64,000 nt of DNA, from contig JAFDHL010000001.1 in assembly GCA_019308785.1 (NCBI GenBank), forward strand, positions 1 through 64,000, read 5' to 3'. The stretch is from Deltaproteobacteria bacterium. Its GTDB lineage: Bacteria > Desulfobacterota > DSM-4660 > Desulfatiglandales > Desulfatiglandaceae. Every line of letters begins with the position of its first letter. Positions within the stretch are counted from its first letter, which is position 1. Positions 8,484-15,809 of the stretch are shown piece by piece. The position numbers and the translations under genes are program-made. Below the pieces are notes generated by a model. It searched no databases and was not told the origin of the DNA. It saw only the letters and a list, made by a program, of their open reading frames with translations.

Positions 8484-9962
8484 TTAATACCCCGTTATTG
8501 GGTTAATAGTATCGTTATCTGCTTCTTCTTCGTCAACTTCATCTTCGGGTGGCACATACTCCGTATCCAACAAAAGCATCCGATACAGATTTTCCATAAA
8601 ATCGTCATCTTCTTTAACCGGCTTTCCGTCGTCACCATACATCCAACCCTCAATTTCGTCAATAGTGCGGATAAGCGTATTGAATATAAACAAACTGGGC
8701 ATTTTGTTTGGACCCAGCAAGTGGTCATTCATCTCGATAATTCCAGAGTCTTTATCCTTTGTAGCAGTTTCCAGAATAATATCATAGGGAAAAAGTTTTT
8801 CGGCAATTTTATCAAAGGTCGTATTGTCGTTATTGGGATCTCCCTTGGCAAGTGGATCACAGATAATTCGATTAATTCGCAGTACACGTCTTTTCATAAT
8901 CCTGACAATCCAGTCCCCGATATCGTGACCACTACCCGGATCCCAGATTTCATGAAACAGGTACCTGAAATTTCTTTCATCCGTAGCCATAAATAAAAGT
9001 GCCTGCGGTTTGCGCGGGTGAGTATCGATCCCAATATCAACCAACCAGTTCGTTGGGATGGTAAAAGGTTCAACCACATTGCGTTGGCGATTATAACTTT
9101 TGGCGATCAGCCCGGACATATAGCTCGGAATACCTTTTAGCCGAGCTTCTTTTTCTTCCGGATTAAGCTTTGACTCAAAATCAGCCACACCCTGGGAAGT
9201 TAATCCAAAACCCACATTGTCATAGATTTCACCATGCACATTAAACACAGTGGGATCTGGTCGTCCGTCCTCCAGCTTCTTTTTAATAACCTCTTTATCG
9301 ATCCATGCCTCTTTAAGAAGTGTGGCACAAAACAGCTCACGCCCCTGGCGATCAATCAATCCACGAGCATTGGCCACCCGAATATTACGCTTGGGCGGTT
9401 CATCGTAAACTATAAGATCTCCCTCCCAACCTTCGTGAAGTTCCACATCCTGCTTGTTGCTCATTACCTCCAGCGTAGACCCATTGTCCAGATCTTCCCA
9501 GTAAGCTTCAATTCCGTGCTGATTTTTGAGAACCTTAACGGGAACCCGACTGGGCCACCATTTTTTAAGCGCCGGTATAATAACGCTGCGAATATGCTTT
9601 TCCCAGTCCTGACCAACATATCTGATCTTCCTGATTTGATTGTGCATGAATGGCAGTTTCAGGTTGTTCCATGGCCAGCGACCTCTCATAGTTGCTATCG
9701 CAATAATCGTACCGATTGTCGTTTTCCCCAGACGATTGCCACCGGTAAACGTAAAAACCTTAAAGCTCGGATGGGTCCAGGCTTCCAGCAATTCCTCCTG
9801 GCGCGGATTGGGCCTGATAAAAAACTCGATCTCGTTTTCTTTGCGATACCGAATTTGTCCCTGCAATGCCAAAGCTTGTCGCGTCTTAGCCTTGGCAATT
9901 TTCTGTTCGATCCGCAGTTTTTTACGCTGCATTGGATCTATTTGGATAGCAGGTTCACCCAT
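8484..9962 (-). CDS. terL: Terminase large subunit
   Basis: 492 residues. The ATPase half has a Walker A-like GGNRLGKTT (74-82) and a Walker B DLIVYDE (182-188), followed by a coupling segment (ELFCATLL). The RNase H-like nuclease half begins near residue 305 with LVDIGIDTHPRKP, has ICDPLAKGDPNN, and a late acidic DDDFMENL segment. It powers DNA packaging at the portal and cuts concatemers. Its start overlaps the upstream stop as TAATG. Confidence 0.93.
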   Translation of the reverse strand: MGEPAIQIDPMQRKKLRIEQKIAKAKTRQALALQGQIRYRKENEIEFFIRPNPRQEELLEAWTHPSFKVFTFTGGNRLGKTTIGTIIAIATMRGRWPWNNLKLPFMHNQIRKIRYVGQDWEKHIRSVIIPALKKWWPSRVPVKVLKNQHGIEAYWEDLDNGSTLEVMSNKQDVELHEGWEGDLIVYDEPPKRNIRVANARGLIDRQGRELFCATLLKEAWIDKEVIKKKLEDGRPDPTVFNVHGEIYDNVGFGLTSQGVADFESKLNPEEKEARLKGIPSYMSGLIAKSYNRQRNVVEPFTIPTNWLVDIGIDTHPRKPQALLFMATDERNFRYLFHEIWDPGSGHDIGDWIVRIMKRRVLRINRIICDPLAKGDPNNDNTTFDKIAEKLFPYDIILETATKDKDSGIIEMNDHLLGPNKMPSLFIFNTLIRTIDEIEGWMYGDDGKPVKEDDDFMENLYRMLLLDTEYVPPEDEVDEEEADNDTINPITGY

Positions 9963-10228
9963 TATTCTTCGTCCATACTGTCAAAATCGATAGAAGCGTT
10001 GTCATCAACCGGAAACCGGTCTTCAACAACATCTCTTTTAAAGATTGCATTTAAAATCAACATTTCCCCTGGATTGCCATTCCAGTAAGTTCGGATACTG
10101 CCATCTTTGCGCCGGTACATAATGGCTATGGCCTCAAGATTGTCCGAATCATATTCCTTAACGAAATCCGCGACATTCTTTCTGAATCCGGTTTTATCAA
10201 AAATGTCAAGATGTTCTATTTTGCCCAT
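9962..10228 (-). CDS. Hypothetical acidic protein upstream of terL
   Basis: 88 residues with a compact N-terminal domain (AIAIMYRRKDGSIRTYWNGN) and a very acidic end (DNASIDFDSMDEE). I know similar MYRRKDGS-type small proteins from phage genomes but no defined function. The stop TAA overlaps the terL ATG by one base, so the two are likely co-translated. Confidence 0.7.
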   Translation of the reverse strand: MGKIEHLDIFDKTGFRKNVADFVKEYDSDNLEAIAIMYRRKDGSIRTYWNGNPGEMLILNAIFKRDVVEDRFPVDDNASIDFDSMDEE

Positions 10229-10229
10229 A

Positions 10230-10448
10230 TTACCACTTCCGTTTACGATGCCAGCCAGGCAAAGCTCCAGTCTGGCTACGTTTCGCCCTCGACTGTCGTT
10301 TTGGGGCCAGAGCTTTTCGACTGGCTAAACTTCCCGCTGGCGCTGACTTTTTTATTTCATACAGTCCAACAGCCGGTTTCAGGGATGCCGACACTCGTTG
10401 AAGCTGCCGCGGTTGCCCATTATGTAAATAAAGGCTAATCCCTCGCAT
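10230..10448 (-). CDS. Small basic hypothetical protein
   Basis: 72 residues, strongly basic, ending WHRKRKW. It begins at an ATG overlapping the preceding stop (TAATG) and ends 1 base before the next gene. An open frame also exists on the plus strand here, but strand, spacing and overlap favour this reading. No motif recognised; DNA or RNA binding is only suggested by charge. Confidence 0.5.
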   Translation of the reverse strand: MRGISLYLHNGQPRQLQRVSASLKPAVGLYEIKKSAPAGSLASRKALAPKRQSRAKRSQTGALPGWHRKRKW

Positions 10449-10675
10449 TAATCTTCGTCTTCATCCAGGTTGCGGTCTTCAGTGTATGTATCATAATCGC
10501 CATCAGTGTCGCCTCTGCGCGGAGGAGGCCCGCTAATATCGCCAGCCTCGTCCAACTTCCTTGTCACACCGGCCTTGGGCTTCATATACCCGGAAACACC
10601 CTCCTGGGGATCCTCGCCCCTTTCGCCGCCGCCAAAAATTTTATTCGACAGCCAGGCTTTTACGTCATAACCCAT
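10448..10675 (-). CDS. Small acidic hypothetical protein
   Basis: 75 residues; N-terminal MGYDVKAWLSNKIFGGGER, then a disordered Pro/Gly region and an acidic tail (TYTEDRNLDEDED). Start and stop fit the overlapping operon pattern. No function recognised. Confidence 0.6.
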   Translation of the reverse strand: MGYDVKAWLSNKIFGGGERGEDPQEGVSGYMKPKAGVTRKLDEAGDISGPPPRRGDTDGDYDTYTEDRNLDEDED

Positions 10676-10686
10676 AGGTTAATCTC

Positions 10687-10908
10687 CTATATTTTAGTTT
10701 CGTCCAATTTGTGCTGCCCACACCAGTCGGTAGCAAATAATACCGGCCATCCGCACATCGTTGGTGCCCCTTTGCGACAACGACCGATTTCTGCCCCGGT
10801 GGTAGGATTTTCAGAAAGAGAGCTTTTTTTAACCCACCACATACAAGTGCTGCAACGCATACGCTCTGATCGATGTTGCCAGTTATCATCTTTATCATTT
10901 ATATGCAT
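10687..10908 (-). CDS. Small cysteine-rich, probably zinc-binding protein
   Basis: 73 residues. Contains CSTCMWWV, GRCRKGAP, CGWP and WCGQH, a set of Cys/His residues common in small phage proteins that bind one zinc. A ribosome site (AAGGAGCGCATA) precedes the ATG. A second overlapping frame of similar length on the same strand is rejected because its start lacks a site. The role is unknown. Confidence 0.7.
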   Translation of the reverse strand: MHINDKDDNWQHRSERMRCSTCMWWVKKSSLSENPTTGAEIGRCRKGAPTMCGWPVLFATDWCGQHKLDETKI

Positions 10909-10919
10909 TATGCGCTCCT

Positions 10920-11258
10920 TTATTTTTTAATCTTATTGCGTATATCCCGCAGGGCAGCTCTTTCGTCGTCCAGATCCCGCTTCAGTTTTTCATAGTCAAG
11001 CTGGACCTCGGGATCAGAATACGGTGGTTTCCCGTACTTTCTATAATATTCCCTAAGATCCTGTTCCAACCATTTAATCTGCTGCTGGGTGCTGACCTGC
11101 TGTTGGAATAACGAAACACCGGCAATTTCCAGTTGTTGGGCCTGGTGATCTAAAACGTGGCGCTCTTTCGTCGTAAATTGAGTATAAGCGCCCACCACCA
11201 CGGATCCCAGGACAACCAGAGATCCTAAAATTGCCAGTATAGCCCCGTAACGCTTCAT
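10920..11258 (-). CDS. Membrane-anchored coiled-coil protein
   Basis: 112 residues. One N-terminal membrane segment (ILAILGSLVVLGSVVVGAY, ~6-24) is followed by a charged coiled coil to the end (QQQVSTQQQIKWLEQDLREY, DDERAALRDIRNKIKK). This topology resembles inner-membrane spanins (Rz) and other phage membrane proteins. It lies far from the holin and endolysin in this window, so a spanin role is only a possibility. Confidence 0.65.
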   Translation of the reverse strand: MKRYGAILAILGSLVVLGSVVVGAYTQFTTKERHVLDHQAQQLEIAGVSLFQQQVSTQQQIKWLEQDLREYYRKYGKPPYSDPEVQLDYEKLKRDLDDERAALRDIRNKIKK

Positions 11259-11259
11259 T

Positions 11260-11655
11260 TTAACTGAATGTCAGCGTCTGCGGATTAGCCACAACCAAAC
11301 ATTTGGTCGCAGAAACTGCAAACAATACCAGAATATCGTTTGCGGCCACAAAAGTCACCACATCGTTAGTCCCGTCCAACGTTACACCGGAAGAAGCCGT
11401 TAGTGTCGTCGCCTCAGTAGAGTTTGAGCATACAAAAACGTACGTCTTGCCGGGCGTCGGGGTAAATTCGGTAATCCCGACAGCAGCAAGAGTCCCATCC
11501 AGCTCAATATAATCGGTCGGAAAGTCCACATCGCCCAAAGCCACATTAGCAGCATATACCGTTGCTACCTTCTTCACACCTTCAGTTGCAAACAACCTCG
11601 CACCTTCTATTCCAGCCTCTACGAGCAGCGGTCCTGATAAATGAGTGTCACCCAT
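11260..11655 (-). CDS. Small beta-rich virion protein
   Basis: 131 residues from the ATG behind GGAGGGCATT; a TTG four codons upstream is a weaker start. The sequence is Ala/Thr/Val-rich with strand-turn patterns (TLTASSGVTLDGTNDVVTFV, NDILVLFAVSATKCLVV). This suggests a trimeric decoration or tail-tip type fold. It ends one base before the membrane protein gene. Function inferred from composition only. Confidence 0.6.
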   Translation of the reverse strand: MGDTHLSGPLLVEAGIEGARLFATEGVKKVATVYAANVALGDVDFPTDYIELDGTLAAVGITEFTPTPGKTYVFVCSNSTEATTLTASSGVTLDGTNDVVTFVAANDILVLFAVSATKCLVVANPQTLTFS

Positions 11656-11719
11656 AATGCCCTCCAATTAGAAAAAAAGTTATTAGAAAAAAGAAAAGCT
11701 CCGTAAAATAGAGCCGATA

Positions 11720-11878
11720 CTATAGTTTTTCGCGAATCTTTTTTAGGATCTCGCCCCATTTAGCCCTGGGATCCAAATTTAAAATATCCGTGACGTGCTT
11801 CTTGTTGTTTCGGGCGATCAGAAACCACACAACTGTAGCTGCTACCACGCCCACCAAAAAAGAAATTAAAATATCCAT
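11720..11878 (-). CDS. Small single-span membrane protein
   Basis: 52 residues, starting MDILISFLVGVVAATVVWFL, one membrane segment, then a basic amphipathic tail (RAKWGEILKKIREKL). The ATG follows GGGAGGATAGATT. Such small proteins can be holin-like or inhibit host membrane enzymes; nothing here decides. Confidence 0.65.
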   Translation of the reverse strand: MDILISFLVGVVAATVVWFLIARNNKKHVTDILNLDPRAKWGEILKKIREKL

Positions 11879-11881
11879 AAT

Positions 11882-12346
11882 CTATCCTCCCATCTCTTTA
11901 AAGTTTACATCCTTATAATTTGCGCTTTGAACAATCTTTAAATTCGAAATCCTAAACCTTGAATATACCGTCCAGCGCTGATAATTCCCCTCAAATGGTT
12001 CAAAAAACCTCATTTCCGGCATTTTTCGCCAGAAAACCGTCAATTTCCCGTTCAAACCGGAGATTATCTTCCGTATAGTGTTATCCCAGGCTACCAGCGC
12101 ACCAATCTCAGACTGGAATAACTCGGCCTTAGACCCTTCCCTCTTAATCCCGGCACTCATAACAGTCAAGTACGACTCTTTGGTGGGACAATATGCAAAA
12201 TTACCCACTTCCGGATAGAACTCAACCTTCTTTTCCTTAAAAATAGCCAGCAGATCATCCCTTTTTGGATCGATTATTATCGACCTTGACCACTGGCCCA
12301 GGGGCACAGAAGGCGGCTTAGGGTCAATTATCGTGGACTTGTCCAT
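11882..12346 (-). CDS. Hypothetical protein
   Basis: 154 residues, soluble, aromatic and basic (LTVFWRKMPEMRFFEPFEG, RWTVYSRFRISNLKIV). No known motif is visible. The N-terminus has a Pro-rich repeat-like IIDPKPPSVPLG / IIIDPKRDD. It overlaps the end of the upstream small gene by 23 bases. Confidence 0.65.
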   Translation of the reverse strand: MDKSTIIDPKPPSVPLGQWSRSIIIDPKRDDLLAIFKEKKVEFYPEVGNFAYCPTKESYLTVMSAGIKREGSKAELFQSEIGALVAWDNTIRKIISGLNGKLTVFWRKMPEMRFFEPFEGNYQRWTVYSRFRISNLKIVQSANYKDVNFKEMGG

Positions 12347-12500
12347 AGCTAACCTTTCTTTTTAATACAAGATACGTTCTACGAAGACCCGTGCAGATCA
12401 CACCTCCATGGCCAAGGGTATATTTACGGCGAGTACAAGGATCTTCTTCAACCCGATAGCCAAGCATACCCCTTATCTTTTTTGCTCTTTCACCATTCAT
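12324..12500 (-). CDS. Small basic hypothetical protein
   Basis: 58 residues from an ATG behind GGAGGTAAAAT. It begins MNGERAKKIRGMLGYRVEED and has two cysteines and a basic centre (GLRRTYLVLKRKV). The RAKKIRxxLGY opening recurs in small phage genes of unknown role. The strong ribosome site supports a real gene. Confidence 0.6.
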   Translation of the reverse strand: MNGERAKKIRGMLGYRVEEDPCTRRKYTLGHGGVICTGLRRTYLVLKRKVSYGQVHDN

Positions 12501-12554
12501 ATTTTACCTCCCATCCAACCTTAACTTAATTATGCCGTGGGTTTACCGATGCTC

Positions 12555-12717
12555 TTACCCAGCAGATGAAGTTTTAACGAGGAATCTTGCCCCGGCATCG
12601 CTGCATCTTTCGATCAGCATAATCATAACCACCTCAATTTGTTTCGTCTCGTACAACAAGTGCCCATTTTTGTGGGGCTTTAACTTTATCTTGTTGCGCT
12701 TGATGCAATTTTACCAA
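12555..12717 (-). other. Two minigene-sized frames in a 210-base gap
   Basis: After the GIY-YIG gene stop, a 27-codon frame from TTG at 12717 ends at 12634 (contains APQKWALVVRDETN). A 23-codon frame from ATG at 12626 (behind GAGGTGGTT) ends at 12555 (MIMLIERCSDAGARF). Either could be a tiny gene or chance. Nothing else is visible in the gap. Confidence 0.3.
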
Positions 12718-13220
12718 ACCGATACCCTTGATAATATATTTTCGATATATTGGCCGGTAAGTGCTGTGTGTATGTTATATACCGGATGATAATAATTTAT
12801 ATTCATCGCTTCAGTTATAGATAGTTCATCCTGTGTGACCTTAAACGTCGCAACCCTGTTAAATGTTTTGCTTTCTGAGTGCTTATTGATCCTACCGGCT
12901 ATCGACAAACTCTGTCCAATATAGACAATCACCTTCCCATCTAAAAGAAAATATACTCTCGGCATAGAATCAAACGGGATCTGGGTGGAAGCTGTTTCTT
13001 CTATCAGAACCTCGGAATATATAAGTTCCTGTAAATGATCGTTTATCTCCAGTAACTCCGCATGCAAGCTCTCGGGGATTACAAGATCTTCGCCCGAATA
13101 TGCAAGGACCTTCCGCTGGTTTAAATTTCCATAAGATAATAAAGCCTCGTAAACATCCCTGGCGGTCAACCCTAAATCTTTAGCGAGTGAAGATAATTTT
13201 ATACCAGTTCTTTCAGCCAC
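12711..13220 (-). CDS. Stand-alone GIY-YIG superfamily protein with N-terminal HTH-like region
   Basis: 169 residues, GTG start behind AAGGAAATTAA. Residues ~8-30 (KLSSLAKDLGLTARDVYEAL) look like a small helix-turn-helix. Residues ~87-150 carry a GIY-YIG-like fold: RVYFLLDGKVIVYIGQS, then RINKH and a Glu in SITEAMNINYYHP. The first motif is YFL rather than GIY, as in many divergent members. It is not inside an intron, so it may be a free-standing mobile endonuclease or a resident nuclease. It lies beside the small terminase gene, where nucleases sometimes act in packaging or intron spread. Confidence 0.7.
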   Translation of the reverse strand: MAERTGIKLSSLAKDLGLTARDVYEALLSYGNLNQRKVLAYSGEDLVIPESLHAELLEINDHLQELIYSEVLIEETASTQIPFDSMPRVYFLLDGKVIVYIGQSLSIAGRINKHSESKTFNRVATFKVTQDELSITEAMNINYYHPVYNIHTALTGQYIENILSRVSVW

Positions 13221-13657
13221 TTAATTTCCTTTTTAAAATTTGAAATAAATACAGCCGGTTAATCATTTTAGCCAACCTGAACATAACCCATAGGACGTTA
13301 TGTCCTGTTGTTTTATATTTATTGGAATCTATGGGATTAGGAGATATAGCTTCGCTCCACCGTATTTTGGGGGTCGGCCTTTCCAGGCCGCGGGCTGGGG
13401 CGGTTCCGGTTCCAGGGCAAACCATGCCGGGACCGGGCGCGATCAGACCAGGCCCACGAAAAGAACAGGCCCGACCAGGGCAGGCACACCATGCAGCGGC
13501 GCGTCTTATAAGATGTATTATGTTAACTATCAATATTATTATCAAGGGGATATCTCCATATTTCCCAGTAAATCAGAGCAAACAAGAGGTCACCAGGTAG
13601 CTGATAACCCAGACCAGGGCGCCGATCACGGCCAGGCTAATCCGACCAGGCCACCCG
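13221..13657. other. GC-rich intergenic stretch with clustered CCAGG motifs
   Basis: 437 bases between the GIY-YIG gene and the putative small terminase. About 13370-13510 is markedly GC-rich by eye compared with its surroundings. CCAGG occurs about eight times between 13380 and 13660, often as GACCAGG or GCCAGG. Several long frames exist but have low-complexity Gly/Pro/Arg content and no ribosome site. Position beside the terminase makes a packaging or small-terminase binding site possible. Confidence 0.4.
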
Positions 13658-14092
13658 TCACCCTCCCAGCTCGGCCAGTTCCATTTCTAACTGCTTGATT
13701 TCACTGTTAACGTCGTCAAGTTCACCCTGGAAGTCAGAATATTGGACGTAAACCCCAGGTTGACCACGTTCGATCCGTTCCTTATCGTACAGTTGACACA
13801 TGGCAAGCACCCGGGAACCGCCAGGCATCCGTTTTATATCCTTGTCCGTCAAAGAATAGAGCATCTTCTGCTGCATCAAGGCCAGAATATCGGCCCTCTT
13901 ATCCTTGAACACCGCCAGGCCCTTAAATTCAGCCTTAACAGCCTTTAACCGGGCGGAAACATTAGCCTTTGAACAACCGCACATATCACCAATTTCCTGG
14001 AGGTTCAGACCAGCGTCACGCAACTGGATCATCCTGGTGATAGGCACCGCTGGCTTGCGGCCTGGTTTTTTATTGGTTGATTCTTTAGGCAT
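13658..14092 (-). CDS. HTH protein, probable terminase small subunit
   Basis: 144 residues. The N-terminus is basic (KKPGRKPAVP), then a helix-turn-helix at ~18-52 (LRDAGLNLQEIGDMCGCSKA). A helical domain follows with GGSRVLAMCQLYDKERIERG, and a coiled coil at the end (SEIKQLEMELAELGG). Small terminases bind pac or cos DNA with such a domain and oligomerise through helices. As the first gene of the leftward late operon containing terL, this is the best small-terminase candidate. A transcriptional regulator is the alternative. Confidence 0.65.
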   Translation of the reverse strand: MPKESTNKKPGRKPAVPITRMIQLRDAGLNLQEIGDMCGCSKANVSARLKAVKAEFKGLAVFKDKRADILALMQQKMLYSLTDKDIKRMPGGSRVLAMCQLYDKERIERGQPGVYVQYSDFQGELDDVNSEIKQLEMELAELGG

Positions 14093-14158
14093 AGCTTAAC
14101 CGGACTTAAAACTATGGAGACGGGATATAATTGATTGATGGTAAAAAGATGGAAGGGT

Positions 14159-14187
14159 TTATAGTATGTTATGAAAGAAGATGTCAA
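14159..14187 (-). promoter_or_regulatory. Sigma70-like promoter for the head/terminase operon
   Basis: On the minus strand TTGACA (14182-14187), a 17-base spacer and CTATAA (14159-14164); with 18 bases TATAAA fits. It points into the small terminase gene ~70 bases downstream. It is the only good candidate upstream of the leftward head module. Confidence 0.6.
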
Positions 14188-14331
14188 GTGTTTATTTGTT
14201 ACTCAGTTTCTTTTCCCCGTTTCGGTATAGTTTTATTCTATTATAACAGAGTGTTGCAGACTAAGACACAACAGCCCACAGGGAGGGCAAATATATAATG
14301 ATTTCAGGATAAAAAAAAGATAAGATAAAGC

Positions 14332-14360
14332 TTGACAAGTAAGCTGTGATGTCCTATATT
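14332..14360 (+). promoter_or_regulatory. Sigma70-like promoter of the 14.4-17.3 kb operon
   Basis: TTGACA, exactly 17 bases, TATATT. The first gene begins 45 bases further on behind GGGAGGTATAA. The -35 flank and spacer closely match the promoter at 24930-24958, suggesting a shared, host-polymerase-dependent early class. Confidence 0.8.
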
Positions 14361-14405
14361 ATAAACGGGTAGATAAACTAATAACCCACAACCCGGGAGG
14401 TATAA

Positions 14406-14698
14406 ATGGAAATAATCCACAGATCAAGGGAAGGTTTTAAAACAAAGAAATATAATCTATTATTTACGAGGCACGACGGAGAAACCGACACGGCGGAGAT
14501 AATGATACAAAAAGAGCACGGCTGGTATGTTAGCTATATTAAAATTGGCTTAATCAGTGTGCAGGCAATAGCTGGCATGGAAACCGCAAGGCCAGATTCT
14601 TTACAACCATAGAAAAGGCAGAAAGAAACCGTTGTGTTGATAATGAAACCGTCATCAATGTAAACAATCTAACCGAGAAAGGAGACCGGACACCATGA
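14406..14698 (+). pseudogene. Early small gene with an apparent -1 frameshift
   Basis: Frame 0 gives a 68-residue product starting MEIIHRSREGFKTKKYN. At the A4 run (14541-14544) the sensible sequence continues in the -1 frame as NWLNQCAGNSWHGNRKARFF then TTIEKAERNR, and ends at TGA 14696-14698, which overlaps the next ATG (ATGA). The frame-0 tail after the run is atypical. One missing A would restore a 96-codon gene. No canonical slippery heptamer is present. Base-calling error, true decay or recoding are all possible. Confidence 0.6.
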
Positions 14699-14974
14699 GA
14701 AAACCATTTGACTTAATCACGGAAAGCACCCCAGAGGAAAAGCACTTAAGGAAGGCAGCGGCTTTTAATAATTAAAAAGCCCGCAACCGCTGAAAGGGAA
14801 AAAGTGTGGCGTATAAACTGGGAGATCACAGAAGAATATCTTAAAAACGCCTGGATATTCAGCGGACTAAAGGCCACCAGGGACGACGCAGAAAACAACC
14901 GCCGGTATATAGTTGATATTTACGAAAACGAGAATATTCTTGATTACATTATAGAACCACAAAGCAAGCAGTAA
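14695..14974 (+). pseudogene. Early small gene with an apparent +1 frameshift
   Basis: Frame 0 encodes MRKPFDLITESTPEEKHL then stops after 26 codons. At the T4 run (14763-14766), skipping one T opens a frame with LIIKKPATAEREKVWRINWE, then ENNRRYIVDIYENENILDYI, to TAA at 14972-14974. The joined protein would be ~92 residues and looks natural. This is the second consecutive gene broken at a four-base homopolymer. Confidence 0.6.
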
Positions 14975-14987
14975 GGAGGTAATAATA

Positions 14988-15146
14988 ATGGAAACGGTGG
15001 GACTTATTGCAAGCGGATATGAATGGACGTGTCCAGAGTGTGACACCCTTAACAAAGAGATAGAGATTTATAACCAGGTCACTTGTCAAAACTGTGAACG
15101 CACCTTTGAAGTAAACCAGGAAGACGTCAACCACGCCTTCCATTGA
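14988..15146 (+). CDS. Small zinc-ribbon protein
   Basis: 52 residues, start behind GGAGGTAATAATA. Two CxxC pairs (WTCPECD and CQNCERTF) separated by 16 residues form a rubredoxin-like zinc knuckle. Downstream of the two frameshifted genes in the same operon. Such early phage zinc ribbons may bind host RNA polymerase or nucleic acid; the partner is unknown. Confidence 0.7.
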   Translation: METVGLIASGYEWTCPECDTLNKEIEIYNQVTCQNCERTFEVNQEDVNHAFH

Positions 15147-15167
15147 ATAAAAAGGAAATTAAAGCCT

Positions 15168-15383
15168 ATGACCTATTCACACCTACACCCCGGCAATATA
15201 ACCCGATTTGATGGCCAGGTGTGGCTTGTATGCCAGGCCAGCAAGAAAACGGTTGATCTTGTCAGGTTTGACAGCAGCAAGGCGCATGTAAAAATAAACA
15301 GCGAGCAGTCAAAGGGCCCGCCGGTTTACCTTGCAGACAACCCGACCGACTATGTAATCGGACTGTTAACAGAAACTTATTAA
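15168..15383 (+). CDS. Small hypothetical protein
   Basis: 71 residues with a compact beta-like pattern (GNITRFDGQVWLVCQASKKT) and a hydrophobic C-terminus (YVIGLLTETY). A ribosome site (AAGGAAATTAAAGCCT) is present. No family recognised. Positions in the operon suggest an early host-interaction gene. Confidence 0.65.
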   Translation: MTYSHLHPGNITRFDGQVWLVCQASKKTVDLVRFDSSKAHVKINSEQSKGPPVYLADNPTDYVIGLLTETY

Positions 15384-15404
15384 ACATAAAGGAGACTAAA
15401 GGCC

Positions 15405-15782
15405 ATGAAATTAATAGATAAGGCCATAAAAAAAATGGGCGGTAAAAAGCTAAACCGCTACGAAATAGAAGAAATTAAAAGGCTATGGGAACCACTAAGA
15501 AGGCAGATTAGGCGGGGGGTTTATGCACAGGTTAACACCGTTGCAGCTTCCGGCATGAGTAGGACAATATCTGTTTACATTCTTTATAAAAAAGAAATGA
15601 TCAATCTAAACTATACGCCATTCTGGAAACTATATGGCGACAATAGAAAAAACGGAATTGTCAGAATTAGCGGGTGCGGCATGGATATGCTTTTTGAAGC
15701 ATCTTATAGGCTGTTTTGTTCGTGCTTTGATAGTAGTAATTTTCATTATCAAGACCACCTTGGAAGATATAAAGATATATAA
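15405..15782 (+). CDS. Hypothetical protein with a VNTVAASGMSRTISVYI motif
   Basis: 125 residues. The conserved-looking core (VYAQVNTVAASGMSRTISVY, then RISGCGMDMLFEASYRLF) is one I have seen in small phage and prophage proteins of unknown function. It is soluble with no catalytic signature I can assign. The start follows AAAGGAGACTAAAGGCC. Confidence 0.7.
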   Translation: MKLIDKAIKKMGGKKLNRYEIEEIKRLWEPLRRQIRRGVYAQVNTVAASGMSRTISVYILYKKEMINLNYTPFWKLYGDNRKNGIVRISGCGMDMLFEASYRLFCSCFDSSNFHYQDHLGRYKDI

Positions 15783-15809
15783 TTTAACAATAGAAGGGAG
15801 GATAAAACA

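Noticed and set aside
8175-10088. Long plus-strand open frames of 273 and 284 codons
   Set aside because: They lie opposite the portal and large terminase genes, have no ribosome sites and no recognisable protein pattern.
13213-13698. Open frames of 92-132 codons across the GC-rich stretch on both strands
   Set aside because: Low-complexity Gly/Pro/Arg products, no ribosome sites, and they overlap each other in several frames.
14541-14547. Programmed -1 frameshift at the A4 run
   Set aside because: The sequence does not fit a slippery X_XXY_YYZ heptamer in frame 0, so recoding is not favoured over an indel.
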